Both the position numbers and the translations under genes were made by a program. Below the pieces are notes generated by a model. It did not search any database. It was not told where the DNA came from and saw only the letters and a program-made list of their open reading frames with translations. From UBA11872 sp965198285 (GTDB taxonomy: Bacteria; Chloroflexota; UBA11872), in the NCBI GenBank assembly GCA_965198285.1, contig OZ240251.1:2790001-2854000 (forward strand): a stretch of 64,000 bases of DNA. Reading direction: 5' to 3'. Shown piece by piece: positions 16,732-25,512 of this stretch (positions are counted from its first letter, which is position 1; each line of letters starts with the position of its first letter).

Positions 16732-17859
16732 CTAGGCCAGCGGCAGCGAAACAGGCTGGCCGCTGAAGTAGGAGGCGTAGCCGGCCAGCAGGGTTTCGAC
16801 CTGGGCGACACCGTGCTCGGCGTTGTTGATGGTCTCCCGACCCTCGTCGATGCTGACAATGAACTCGTCAATCAGCGCCGCGATGCCATTTGAGTCCGCG
16901 GCGTCGACGCGGGTCGCTCCCTTGCCATCGTCGCCGGCCAGGCCATAGGTCATGGCCACCGGCGGCGATCCGTCCGCGACGATGGACCCGCGTGTCCCAA
17001 TCACCGACACCTTGTCCACGCCGCCTCCGGGGTCGGTCTCGCGGCCGTAGCGACCCGTGGTGATGGTGGACGTGACACCGTTTTCGAACGTCATGTGCAG
17101 GATGGCGAAGTCTTCCAGGCCGCGTTCGGCGTGGGAGCCCAGCCAGTACTGGCCGAGTTGCGCGTAGACCGTGCGGACGGGCGAGTTGGCCAGGTGCTGG
17201 ACCTGCCCAACTGGGTACAGCCCGATTTCGTGCAGTTCGCGCTTGGCCCAGACGTTGTGACCCGAGCCGGAAGGATCGGCGTTGTGGGCGCGGTACGTGA
17301 AGCGAGACAGGTCCTGCGAAATGGCGGTGGCCCAGTCATCTGAGACCGTGCCGGCCTGACCCTTGGCGAAGATCAGATCCCAATGAATGGCCTTGAGTTC
17401 GCCGATCGAGCCCGCGTCCAGTTCCCGCCCGATGCGCTGCATCATCGTCGACAGATGGCGCCCGTAGATGATGGTGCGCACGTTACGTGCCCGCGCCATG
17501 TCGGCGATGGCGCGCGCCTCGGCCACGGTGATGGCGTTGGGTTTGTCCATAAAGACGTGCTTGCCGGCATCCGCCAAACGGGCCGACACGCCACCGCGGC
17601 GCTCAAGCTGCGGGCACACGCTGACGATGTCGATCGTTGGGTCGGCCGCCACGGCGTCGATGCTCTCGATGTAAGGAACGCCGTAAAGGTCGGCTTCCGC
17701 CCGGTTGGTTGCGACGACATAGTCGTCGATTTCGTTGGGGTCGTCCGCCACGCAGACCACCTCGGTGCGCGGGTGGTTGGCGAACGTCGGGGCGTATTGC
17801 TGCGGCTGGTGCATGGCGCAACTCACCAGCGCGACTCGATAGGTCGGCTTGTTGCCCAC
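16732..17859 (-). CDS. Gfo/Idh/MocA family oxidoreductase
   Basis: 375 residues. The N-terminal Rossmann domain lacks a clean GXGXXG (it reads VALVSCAMHQPQ), but the family's DKPNAITVAEA segment, equivalent to the EKP motif with its catalytic Lys, is near residue 103. The C-terminal alpha/beta domain contains HEIGLYPVGQV with the expected His. Such enzymes oxidise or reduce sugars, inositols or related polyols with NAD(P). It is convergent with the lipid operon and has a PhyH dioxygenase upstream on the same strand. Substrate unknown. Confidence 0.7.
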   Translation of the reverse strand: MGNKPTYRVALVSCAMHQPQQYAPTFANHPRTEVVCVADDPNEIDDYVVATNRAEADLYGVPYIESIDAVAADPTIDIVSVCPQLERRGGVSARLADAGKHVFMDKPNAITVAEARAIADMARARNVRTIIYGRHLSTMMQRIGRELDAGSIGELKAIHWDLIFAKGQAGTVSDDWATAISQDLSRFTYRAHNADPSGSGHNVWAKRELHEIGLYPVGQVQHLANSPVRTVYAQLGQYWLGSHAERGLEDFAILHMTFENGVTSTITTGRYGRETDPGGGVDKVSVIGTRGSIVADGSPPVAMTYGLAGDDGKGATRVDAADSNGIAALIDEFIVSIDEGRETINNAEHGVAQVETLLAGYASYFSGQPVSLPLA

Positions 17860-17965
17860 GGGACGTGCTCCTACGGCAGTGTGTCAGGCCCAGCCTGACA
17901 AGCGAGCGGCCTGCTCGGCAAATCGGCCGCCGCCCAACGGCCCGAGCCGGCGGGACGGGTGCGTC

Positions 17966-18757
17966 TTAGCCGCCGCCTCGCAGCGGCGTGCCCCAGCCGA
18001 GGTCGCGCCCGCGGTCGTAGGAAAGTTCCACGCCCGTGGCCGGCGCCATGTACTCGTAGACGACGCCACGTCGCCCGTTGGGCGAGGTGTTGGGCGCGGA
18101 GTAGTGGTAGGTCAGGCAGTGAAACAGCAACGCGCCGCCTGCCTCGACCTCGGCGGCCACGACTTCTGATTGGTCGATGAGGGACTCATGCAAGGGGTCT
18201 TCGAAAAGACCGCGTCGGTGGCTGCCGGGCACGACCTGGATGCAGCCGTTCTCAAGCGTCGAGTCGTCCAGGAAGTACTGGATGGCGACTACGGGGGCCT
18301 GCTCAGGCCGCAGGTCGGTGCCCAGAGGGCGCAGACGGTCGGCTTCGGCCGGGGAGACGAAGCCGACCGGCAGGTCCTGGTGCCAGGGAATGGCGGAGCC
18401 TTCGAACGGCGGCTTCACCATCATCTTGCTGTGATGGAACCGGATGTCGGGGCCGATGAGGTCCTCCATGAGGTCCAGCACTTCATCGCGCCGCCGCAAC
18501 TCGTCCCAGATCGCCCCGCCGTTGATGTGAATGTGGCTGATCTTGCGGATCGCCAGCCGGTCGGTGTGAAGCGCGTTCGGCTCGCGTTGAAAGTCCGGAT
18601 GCTCGTGGTTCTGCACCCAGCGGTCCAGTGAGTCCATGCTGGCCCGCAGCGTGGCTATGTCGTCGTCGCCGAGGAAGTGCGGCAGGACGAGGTACCCGTC
18701 CCGCCAGAAGTCGTCGACTTGCGCCGGCGTGAGCCGTGCGAGCGTTTGCGTAGCCAT
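17966..18757 (-). CDS. Phytanoyl-CoA dioxygenase (PhyH) family protein
   Basis: A 263-residue Fe(II)/2-oxoglutarate oxygenase. Iron ligands are the HXD in IPWHQDLPVGF near residue 125 and the distal His in LTYHYSAPNTS near 217; the following Arg (NGRRGVVYEYM) fits the 2-oxoglutarate anchor. QVVPGSHRRGL is a typical PhyH block. AAGGGA precedes ATG 18757. Members hydroxylate very diverse small molecules, so the substrate is open. It lies upstream of the Gfo/Idh gene on the same strand, separated by about 106 nt. Confidence 0.82.
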   Translation of the reverse strand: MATQTLARLTPAQVDDFWRDGYLVLPHFLGDDDIATLRASMDSLDRWVQNHEHPDFQREPNALHTDRLAIRKISHIHINGGAIWDELRRRDEVLDLMEDLIGPDIRFHHSKMMVKPPFEGSAIPWHQDLPVGFVSPAEADRLRPLGTDLRPEQAPVVAIQYFLDDSTLENGCIQVVPGSHRRGLFEDPLHESLIDQSEVVAAEVEAGGALLFHCLTYHYSAPNTSPNGRRGVVYEYMAPATGVELSYDRGRDLGWGTPLRGGG

Positions 18758-18865
18758 GGTTTGTCCCTTCCCGTGTTCGGAACGCGTCCGACGGGCGGAC
18801 GGACGCCACCGACCCTCCGGCTAGACTGATCTTCCCATGCTTTCGCGACATCCGCACGCGCGTCG

Positions 18866-19780
18866 GTGGCCGCTACCGTGACGCCAGACGCGCCGACCGA
18901 CGATCTGGCGGTCGATCCATTGGGGTTTGCAGTGGCGGCGCTGGCCGAGGATTCGGCGTTGAACGCCGACGCGACGCTCGGCCACCTGGAACGAACTGCG
19001 CGCAGCCTACCGGCCGCCCGGCGGGCTTGGGCGGTTCTCGACACCGAGTCGTTTCCGAAGGCAGCCGCGGACGCCGCTCGTGCCCTGGCACTGAGCGTGG
19101 GCGAGATGGTGGTGGCAGGTCAGGCGGTCACGCAGGAGGTCGCGCTCGAGGCCGTCGAGGCCGCGGAACACTGGCTGGAGAGCACGAACTCGACCGATAG
19201 GCAGGCACGCGCCGACGCGCAGGAAGCGCGCGGCGTCGCACGCCGGGTGGCGGCCGAGCATGGCGGTGAGCAGGACGCTCGGATGCTGGAAGCAGCGGCG
19301 CTCGATCTGTTGGCGGCGGCACAATTCAGACAGACCGCAGGGGACCCCGAAGCGGCGGCTCGCACCGACCTGGAAATCGCGGAAGTGTTCGCGCGCTATC
19401 CAGCGGATGACCGCGGACCGCTGATCGAGCGCGCGGTGGGGCACGCGCGACGTGCGGCGGCCACCTTGACGCGCGAACGGGACGCCGCGGCGCACGCTCG
19501 CTGTCAGCTCCTGCTAAGCGGTCTGCTGCTGGACCATCCCAGGACCGATCCGCAGCAGTTCGCGCCCGCTGCGCTGCGCCTGGCGGAAACGGCGCTGGAC
19601 GGCCTGGACCCTGAGCACGCGCCGTTGGTGGCGGCCCGAGCCTGGCAAGCCCGCGGCCGCGCGCTGGGACTCGTGAGCAGACCCGACGCAGCTGCCGCAT
19701 ACGCGCGGGCGGCTGACCTGCTGGCCGCCGCGGGCCTTCCGGCCGACAGCCGGCGACTGCGGCGGCACGACCTCTCGTGA
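18866..19780 (+). CDS. Alanine-rich helical protein co-translated with the halogenase
   Basis: 304 residues, almost entirely helical and very rich in Ala, Arg and Glu/Asp. It has weak 30-40-residue periodicity resembling TPR-like repeats (for example AAAYARADLLAAAG-type helices near the C-terminus). No signal peptide or membrane segment is present, and I do not recognise a family. The start is GTG 18866 or GTG 18878. Its TGA overlaps the halogenase GTG by 4 nt, suggesting the two proteins are made in fixed ratio and may interact. Confidence 0.6.
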   Translation: MAATVTPDAPTDDLAVDPLGFAVAALAEDSALNADATLGHLERTARSLPAARRAWAVLDTESFPKAAADAARALALSVGEMVVAGQAVTQEVALEAVEAAEHWLESTNSTDRQARADAQEARGVARRVAAEHGGEQDARMLEAAALDLLAAAQFRQTAGDPEAAARTDLEIAEVFARYPADDRGPLIERAVGHARRAAATLTRERDAAAHARCQLLLSGLLLDHPRTDPQQFAPAALRLAETALDGLDPEHAPLVAARAWQARGRALGLVSRPDAAAAYARAADLLAAAGLPADSRRLRRHDLS

Positions 19781-21474
19781 ACGCCGCTATCAGCGGGTAC
19801 GACGCGCTGGTGCTGGGCGGGGGACCGGCGGGGTCCACGCTGGCGACGCTGCTGGCGCAGGACGGGCTGCGGGTGGCGCTGGTGGAGCGCGAGCACATGC
19901 CGCGGCCGCACGTGGGGGAGTCGCTGATCCCGGGCGTTCTGCCGGCACTGGACGCGAGCGGCGCTTTGCCGCTGGTGCAAAAGGCCGGGTTTACGCAGAA
20001 GTTTGGCGCTACGTACATCTGGGGCCGGTCGCGCGACCCCTGGACGGTCAAGTTCAGCGAGGTGTACCCCGACCAGGCGTTTGCCTGGCAGGTCGACCGC
20101 GCCAAGTTCGACAAGCTGCTGCTCGACCACGCGGCCGCCGAAGGCGTTGAGGTCCGCCAGGGCGTCACCGCGCTAGGACCGCTGGGACCGGCTGACCAAG
20201 TTGAGGGCGCGCGCGTCCGCGGTGACGACGGGCGCGATTCGGCGCTGGCCGCCGACCTAACCATTGATGCCACCGGCCAGGACGCGCTATTCGGCCGCAG
20301 CTTCCGTACCCGCGAATACAACACGGCGCTGCGGCACGTTGCCCTGTACGGGCACTGGAGCGGCGGGCGCGACCTGCACGAGGTGATTGGATCCGACGAC
20401 GCCAAGGACGCCGGCAACATCCTGATCGTCACGGTCCCGGACGGGTGGATCTGGCACATCCCCATCGCGCACAGCATGCGCAGCGTGGGGCTGGTAACGG
20501 ACCCGGCGGCCGTGGCGAACCTGAGCGCGGCCAGCCGCACGGACTACTACCTGGATCAGGTTCGAGCATGTCCCGAGATCGCCGCGCTGCTGGAGGGGGG
20601 CGACTGGGTCAGCGAGCGAGTTGAGGCGCTGAGCGATTGGTCGTTCTTCTGTTCGAGGTTCGCGGGGCCGGGATACCTGCAGGTGGGCGATGCGGCGTGC
20701 TTTGTCGACCCGATCCTGTCCACCGGCGTCACCCTGGCGGTGAACGGCGCGCTACGCGCCGCGCGGGCGATTCGGACCGGTCGGGCGGCGCCCTGGCTGC
20801 AGGGACTGGCCATGGACTGGTACGAAACGGAGTACCGGAGCGTGGCCACGGACTTCGCCGACCTGGCCGAGCACTGGTACGGCGGGCACGCCGACGCCGA
20901 CGCCTGGTTCTGGCGGGCCAGGAAACTGGCCGATCCGACACGCAACTTTTCGATGCGTCAGGCCTTTATTCACCTGTCCACCGGGCTTACCGGAACGCAA
21001 GGCGCGGGCGGAAAGCTGCGGTCCGCCGGCGGCTACAGCCCGCGGCAACTCCAGTTGATCTACGAGAACCTGGCGACGGATCTGGATGCCGAGACTCAGA
21101 CAGCCATCTCCGAGGTTGAGGCAAGTTTCGGCGGCGAACCGGCGCGCCCCCCCTCGGCCACGGGCGCCTTGCTGGGCCGGCCGCGTTTGCGCGAAGCGAT
21201 CAGCTATCGCCCGCACATGACTGAGCACGAGGCGATCCTGCGACCGATCACGCGGGTGACCCGGCTGCATCCAAACGCGGGGCCCGAGCACATCGAGCTG
21301 CCGATTGCCGCGCTGCCGGTGCTGGAGCAGCTGGATGGCCGCCGCACCGGCCTGGACATCGCGGCCGACCTGCGCGCCCGCTACGCCGGCACGCCCATCG
21401 AACCCGAGCTGCGAGACCTCGTGGCCCAGACCTTGCGCCGCCTGACCGAGACCGGCGCGGTCGACGCCGGCTAG
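19777..21474 (+). CDS. Flavin-dependent halogenase-like protein with C-terminal winged-helix-like extension
   Basis: 565 residues. The N-terminal FAD motif is GGGPAGST near residue 14, followed by PRPHVGESLIP, as in phenolic/pyrrole-type halogenases. The halogenase-specific WXWXIP motif is present as WIWHIP at residues 224-229, and GDAACFVDPILSTGV matches the late FAD/chloride block. These enzymes make HOCl from FADH2, O2 and chloride to chlorinate or brominate an aromatic or carrier-bound substrate. The last ~80 residues (ALPVLEQLDGRRTGLDIAADL and LVAQTLRRLTETGAV) look like a PqqD-type peptide- or carrier-recognition fold. No NRPS/PKS gene is nearby. Confidence 0.7.
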   Translation: MNAAISGYDALVLGGGPAGSTLATLLAQDGLRVALVEREHMPRPHVGESLIPGVLPALDASGALPLVQKAGFTQKFGATYIWGRSRDPWTVKFSEVYPDQAFAWQVDRAKFDKLLLDHAAAEGVEVRQGVTALGPLGPADQVEGARVRGDDGRDSALAADLTIDATGQDALFGRSFRTREYNTALRHVALYGHWSGGRDLHEVIGSDDAKDAGNILIVTVPDGWIWHIPIAHSMRSVGLVTDPAAVANLSAASRTDYYLDQVRACPEIAALLEGGDWVSERVEALSDWSFFCSRFAGPGYLQVGDAACFVDPILSTGVTLAVNGALRAARAIRTGRAAPWLQGLAMDWYETEYRSVATDFADLAEHWYGGHADADAWFWRARKLADPTRNFSMRQAFIHLSTGLTGTQGAGGKLRSAGGYSPRQLQLIYENLATDLDAETQTAISEVEASFGGEPARPPSATGALLGRPRLREAISYRPHMTEHEAILRPITRVTRLHPNAGPEHIELPIAALPVLEQLDGRRTGLDIAADLRARYAGTPIEPELRDLVAQTLRRLTETGAVDAG

Positions 21475-21513
21475 CGCGTCCGCGCTTAGCGTCCCGGCCA
21501 GTGGCGCAAAGGG

Positions 21514-22338
21514 TCAGCCGCTGCGCTTGAGGCGGCCGTGACGCAAGGCGTAGCGCTCGGCCCAGCCGAACACCCACACCCCAAGTGGCAGAGTGACCGC
21601 GGTGATCAGCACCAGGGGAACAAAGTGAGGCACCAGCGCGGAGAGGGTTGCGCCGTCCAGCACGGCATCGCGCATGGCGTTGAGCACGTAGGTAGCCGGC
21701 GAGATCACCGACATCCACTCCAGCCAATCCGGCAGGACCGAGACGGGGTAGTAGACCCCGGATACCAGCAAGAGCGCCGCCTGCACGACCACCGTCATCT
21801 GGGAACCGCGCTCAAGGAAGAGCAGCGGCAGCGCCGCACCCATGATCCCGACGCCGAGCAGTCCGAGGCTGCCGACTGCCAGCACCACGAAGGCGCCCAC
21901 CCAATTCGCCGTGCCCAGGTCCAGGTTGAAGAACAGCGCCACGACCACAAGGATCACGATGGCGCGGGCGAACGAATACAGCACGGCGAACGCCGAACTG
22001 CCGGCGATGAACGTCACCCGGCGGATTGGGGCCATGAAGGTGCTCTCGATCGTGCCCTCCCAGCGTTCCCACGACACCATGAAGGCCACTGAGTCAAAGA
22101 CGCTGTTCAGATAGGCCCAGACCACGGTACCCACTACCAGGAACAAGACCAGGCGGTCGGCGTCGAACTGCTCGCCCGCCACCACGACGCCGCCGGGCGC
22201 GATGTAGGCCACGGTCAGCGCGTTGACAATGGAGTAGAAGAGGAACACGAACTCCCAGCCCCAGTACCGGCGCACGGCTCGGAAGTTGCGCTCCACGAAG
22301 GCGTACGAAGCGCCGAATTCACGTCCTAGCGCAACCAT
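21514..22338 (-). CDS. ABC-2 type transporter permease
   Basis: A 274-residue integral membrane protein of about six helices with the ABC-2 pattern: FVERNFRAVRRYWGWEF, a long cytoplasmic connecting loop WERWEGTIESTFMAPI and the late VLPDWLEWMSVISPATYVLNAMRDAVLDG segment. ATG 22338 lies 4 nt after the ATPase stop, so the pair is translationally coupled; the upstream extension to 22425 overlaps the ATPase gene. The pair should form a DrrAB-like exporter of lipids, drugs or glycoconjugates. Confidence 0.82.
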   Translation of the reverse strand: MVALGREFGASYAFVERNFRAVRRYWGWEFVFLFYSIVNALTVAYIAPGGVVVAGEQFDADRLVLFLVVGTVVWAYLNSVFDSVAFMVSWERWEGTIESTFMAPIRRVTFIAGSSAFAVLYSFARAIVILVVVALFFNLDLGTANWVGAFVVLAVGSLGLLGVGIMGAALPLLFLERGSQMTVVVQAALLLVSGVYYPVSVLPDWLEWMSVISPATYVLNAMRDAVLDGATLSALVPHFVPLVLITAVTLPLGVWVFGWAERYALRHGRLKRSG

Positions 22339-22342
22339 GTCG

Positions 22343-23170
22343 TCAATCTCCTCCGCCCGTGGCGGCCTTCTCCGGCTCGTGGACTTCAACGGCGTGACCG
22401 GTGAGCCGGATGAAGGCGTCTTCAAGCGTTTCGCCCTCGCGCCGCAAGGCGCTCGGCTTGCTCTCCACCAAAATGCGTCCCTTCTCGATCACGGCCAGGC
22501 GATCGCATAGCTGCTCGGCCTCGTCCATGTCGTGCGTCATCAGGATCACGGTGGCGTCATGCGTCTCTCGGACTTCGCGAACGAAGTCCTGGACATCGCG
22601 TTTCGAGCGCGGGTCCAGGCCCGTGGTGGGTTCGTCCAAAATCAGAAGCACGGGCGCGGTCAGCAGCGCTCGCGCGACGGCGACTTTCTGCTGCTGGCCG
22701 CGTGACATCTGGTCCATTGGGCGGCGGATCGCCTTCTCCTCGATGCCCAGCCGCTTGAGGATCACGAAGATCCGCTCATGGGCTTCATTCACCGGCAGGC
22801 CGTAGATGCGCGCCGTGAAGCTGAGGTTCTCCAGCGGACTGAGCTTCTTGAAGAACGACGCCTCAACGGAGACGCGGTTCAAGAAGCGACGGACCGTGCG
22901 CGCCTCGTCGACGACGTCGTGGCCGAAGACGCGCACCGAGCCCGAGTCCGGTAGCAGCAGCGTGGCGACAACCCGGGCCAGCGTGGACTTACCGGATCCA
23001 TTCGAGCCCACGATGCCGTAGACCTCGCCGCGCCGGAGACTCAGGTTGATGTCGTCCAGCGCCACAATCGGGTCCTTGAGCGGCCGGCGCAGGGCGCGCC
23101 GCCACGCGCCGCCAAAGCCGGCGGGATCGAATCGTTTGACCAGGTGGTCGATGGTTACGGCGGGTTTCAT
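22343..23170 (-). CDS. ABC transporter ATP-binding protein
   Basis: A 275-residue ATPase. Walker A GSNGSGKSTLA, signature MSRGQQQKVAVA (S-R-G-Q variant of LSGGQ), Walker B LLILDEPTTGLD and switch His in MTHDMDEAEQ are all visible. ATG 23170 has an AAAGAGG ribosome-binding site. The insertion before Walker A (FGGAWRRALRRPLKDP) recalls the DrrA/NatA/teichoic-acid-type ATPases. It energises the adjacent permease. A strong intrinsic terminator sits about 25 nt upstream of its start, so its expression may depend on read-through. Confidence 0.88.
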   Translation of the reverse strand: MKPAVTIDHLVKRFDPAGFGGAWRRALRRPLKDPIVALDDINLSLRRGEVYGIVGSNGSGKSTLARVVATLLLPDSGSVRVFGHDVVDEARTVRRFLNRVSVEASFFKKLSPLENLSFTARIYGLPVNEAHERIFVILKRLGIEEKAIRRPMDQMSRGQQQKVAVARALLTAPVLLILDEPTTGLDPRSKRDVQDFVREVRETHDATVILMTHDMDEAEQLCDRLAVIEKGRILVESKPSALRREGETLEDAFIRLTGHAVEVHEPEKAATGGGD

Positions 23171-23193
23171 GGCCTCTTTCCAAAGGTTCGCGA

Positions 23194-23242
23194 CAAACAA
23201 AAAACCGCGGATCGCCCGGTGAGTTCGGTGCCTGATCCGCGG
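23194..23242 (-). terminator. Strong intrinsic terminator ahead of the ABC operon
   Basis: On the minus strand a perfect 9-bp stem (CCGCGGATC from 23242, GATCCGCGG ending at 23205) encloses a 20-nt loop and is followed at once by TTTTTTGTTTG. It lies 172 nt after the membrane-protein gene and only about 25 nt before the ABC ATPase start codon. Either it ends the upstream transcript or it is an attenuator in the ABC leader. Confidence 0.8.
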
Positions 23243-23265
23243 CGGCGGCGTTGCGCAAGCGCGAT

Positions 23266-23334
23266 TCAGAGCATGAAGAACTCCTGCAGGTTCCGGCTGG
23301 GCGTGGCCGGAATGTGCATCTGAAGGGTCGGCAT
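23266..23334 (-). CDS. Possible 22-residue leader peptide
   Basis: An ATG-initiated frame encoding 22 residues (begins MPTLQMHIPATPS, ends LQEFFML) closes 23 nt before the terminator stem and upstream of the ABC exporter genes. No clear Shine-Dalgarno sequence is visible (closest is TGAG about 12 nt upstream), and no family is recognised. It could be an attenuator leader peptide, a small secreted peptide or chance. It has no codon run that would point to classical amino-acid attenuation. Confidence 0.2.
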   Translation of the reverse strand: MPTLQMHIPATPSRNLQEFFML

Positions 23335-23413
23335 CAATAGTCGCTCAGGTTGTGGTTCGGGCCAGAGCACTTCTCAAGCCGTAAATCCGAGCATATGCCG
23401 GAATTCGCGCCTG

Positions 23414-24799
23414 TCAAAGCGAAGATTGCGGTGTCCAGCCACGTTCGAGTTGGCGCTGGGAGCTCATACCGAAGGCGACGGTCACCACCGCTTCGACAAC
23501 CAGCGCGCCGCCAATGGCTGCGACGCCGATCACACCGCCGGGCAGGTCGGTCGCGGTGACGCCGATCAGCAGGATGGCGACCAGGCCAACCAGCCGGATG
23601 GCGTTGATGTAGACCAGCACGTGTGCCCGCCGGACCCGCAGCAGCGCACTGGTGAAGATGGCTTCCTGAACGAAAACCGGCGGCAGCAGGGCCAGCAGGC
23701 GCAGGCCGGTCTCCGTCATCTCCTGGAGCCGACCGGAGGCGCCAATCCAGTCATGCACGACCACGCTGGTCAGCGGCGGGATGAAGGCCACCACAGCCGC
23801 GGGCGCCACGGTGATCAGCCCCACGATGTTGGCAAATCGGCGCCCAGCGAGGGGGCTCTCGCCACGGGCCATGAGCGCCAGCAAGGTGGGCTGCACACCC
23901 CAGAGCGCAATAAGAAAAATCTGGTTGACGCCGAAGGTCAGGGCTACGGCTGCCACACTGGCCTCCGGCTCCGGGGCGCGGGTCAGGATGGCGTTGATGA
24001 CTGGCTGGGTGATGGCCGGCAGGAACGCGGCGACCAGCAACGGTCCGAAGAAGCGGAGCAGCGCACCGTAGGCGGGCCCGGCGTCGGCGCCCGGGGCCAG
24101 GTCGCGGCGCAGTGGGCCGCTGGTGCCAACCACGAGCACCAGGGATTCCACGGCGGCGCCGACCGTTACCGCGATGGCCGCGATGGCGGCCCCGGCCGAC
24201 GGGTCGAGCCAGAGCACCAGGCCGGCCGTCGCTATCACGGCGACTGCGCCGGAACCCGTGCCGATCCATACCAAGCGCGGGCGGCCGATCCGAAGCGCTA
24301 CGCCGTAGAGGTGGGTACGGACGATGGCCAGAACCGGAAACGGCGCCAGCGCAACCAGGGCGGCGGCGGACTCGGCTCGAAGCGTTCCCCTGGTGGCGAA
24401 CACGCCGTCCAGAAGCAGATCGTGCACGGGCGTGAAGGCCACCACCACGGCCACGGCGCCGCTCAGCAGCGCGAACAGCGCGACGAATCGCCGTAGCCGA
24501 CTCAGCGAGACCTGGTCGTCCAGGAAGACCAGGGTGAGCTGCTGGATGCGCATCTGCGGCAGCGCCACCAGCCCCATGACGCCCATGGCGATGGCGTAGC
24601 CGCTGATGGCGGCTTCGGGCTCGACGCTGCGCGCCAGCAGGCCGTTGAGCACGGGCGCCAGGACGTGGGTGATCCCGAGATTCAGCGAGGCCGGTAGCAG
24701 CAGCGTGGTCGCGCGACCGGCGAATCCCGGGGACCGACTCGCCGCGCCGCCCGATTCGCGGTGCGCGGCCGATTCGCGGTGCGCGGCCGGCTGCTTCAA
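23414..24799 (-). CDS. Multi-pass membrane protein resembling MOP-superfamily (MATE/ANK-like) exporters
   Basis: 461 residues with about 12 hydrophobic helices arranged as two similar halves. The polar loops ALPQMRIQQLTLVFLDD and LALMARGESPLAGRRFANIVG fit the MATE/ANKH-like branch of the MOP flippase superfamily; the assignment rests on topology, not on a diagnostic motif. The N-terminus holds a perfect 18-bp tandem duplication (24753-24788) giving AHRESAAHRES. Start is TTG 24799, overlapping the PHP gene stop as TTGA. Cargo unknown. Confidence 0.5.
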   Translation of the reverse strand: MKQPAAHRESAAHRESGGAASRSPGFAGRATTLLLPASLNLGITHVLAPVLNGLLARSVEPEAAISGYAIAMGVMGLVALPQMRIQQLTLVFLDDQVSLSRLRRFVALFALLSGAVAVVVAFTPVHDLLLDGVFATRGTLRAESAAALVALAPFPVLAIVRTHLYGVALRIGRPRLVWIGTGSGAVAVIATAGLVLWLDPSAGAAIAAIAVTVGAAVESLVLVVGTSGPLRRDLAPGADAGPAYGALLRFFGPLLVAAFLPAITQPVINAILTRAPEPEASVAAVALTFGVNQIFLIALWGVQPTLLALMARGESPLAGRRFANIVGLITVAPAAVVAFIPPLTSVVVHDWIGASGRLQEMTETGLRLLALLPPVFVQEAIFTSALLRVRRAHVLVYINAIRLVGLVAILLIGVTATDLPGGVIGVAAIGGALVVEAVVTVAFGMSSQRQLERGWTPQSSL

Positions 24800-25512
24800 C
24801 TGCGTGTCAGGCGTCGAAACCGTCGCTCAAACTTGGCCAGGTAGGCGTGCAGCGAACTTCCGAGATGGACCCAGGCCGGGGCCAGGGTGGCGTGCAACTC
24901 GGCCTCACGAAGCGACGCCAGGAAGTCCCGCGGCCCGTCCCAGGGGCGCATCGACTGGCAGCAGTGGCCGATCTCGGCGGCCAGATGCGAGTCCGAGCCG
25001 ACCGACTTGATCAGGCCGTGGGCTTCCGCGTACTGGTCGGCGCTGTCGTTGTCGCGCCGCCGCAGGGTGCGTCCGTTGAAGACTTCGAGGATGTCGATGT
25101 CGTCGACGATCGAATCGACCGCCTCGCGGCCGAGGGCCGAGCGCCGCAGGCCGTCGAACGGGTGGGGGAGCAACACGAGGCCGTCCTGTTCCCTGATCGC
25201 GGCGACGGTCTCCGCCGGCGAGAGATCGCGCGGGATCTCTCGAGAGAGGAAGAGGCCGATGATGTCGCCCTCGGTGCTCTTGATCTCTTCACCCAGGATT
25301 ACGGGAAACGGGAGGCACTCGGCCATCTCAAAGGCACCGGCCATGGTGTTGTGGTCAGTGACGGCCACGACGTCGATGCCGCGTTCACCGTTTACGCGAG
25401 CGATCGTCTCGGCCGAGAGGCGAGAATCCGGTGACGCGTGGGTATGCGAGTGAAGCTCGACGCGCCAGCGATTGGGCTGCGAGGCCTCGGCCTCGCCTGC
25501 GGGAGGTGTCAG
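24796..25512 (-). CDS. PHP-domain metal-dependent phosphoesterase (probable CTG start)
   Basis: 238 residues counted from CTG 25512. The PHP fold is clear: HSHTHASPDSRLS near residue 21, AVTDHNTM near 50, LLPHPFDGLRR in the middle and SVGSDSHLAAEIG near the C-terminus supply the metal-binding His/Asp set. Hydrolysis of a phosphoester, often a nucleotide or histidinol-phosphate-like substrate, is expected. The first ATG/GTG/TTG in frame is GTG 25368, which would delete the essential HSHTH motif. CTG 25512 overlaps the nuoB stop as CTGA and is the best-placed alternative. Confidence 0.75.
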   Translation of the reverse strand: MTPPAGEAEASQPNRWRVELHSHTHASPDSRLSAETIARVNGERGIDVVAVTDHNTMAGAFEMAECLPFPVILGEEIKSTEGDIIGLFLSREIPRDLSPAETVAAIREQDGLVLLPHPFDGLRRSALGREAVDSIVDDIDILEVFNGRTLRRRDNDSADQYAEAHGLIKSVGSDSHLAAEIGHCCQSMRPWDGPRDFLASLREAELHATLAPAWVHLGSSLHAYLAKFERRFRRLTRS

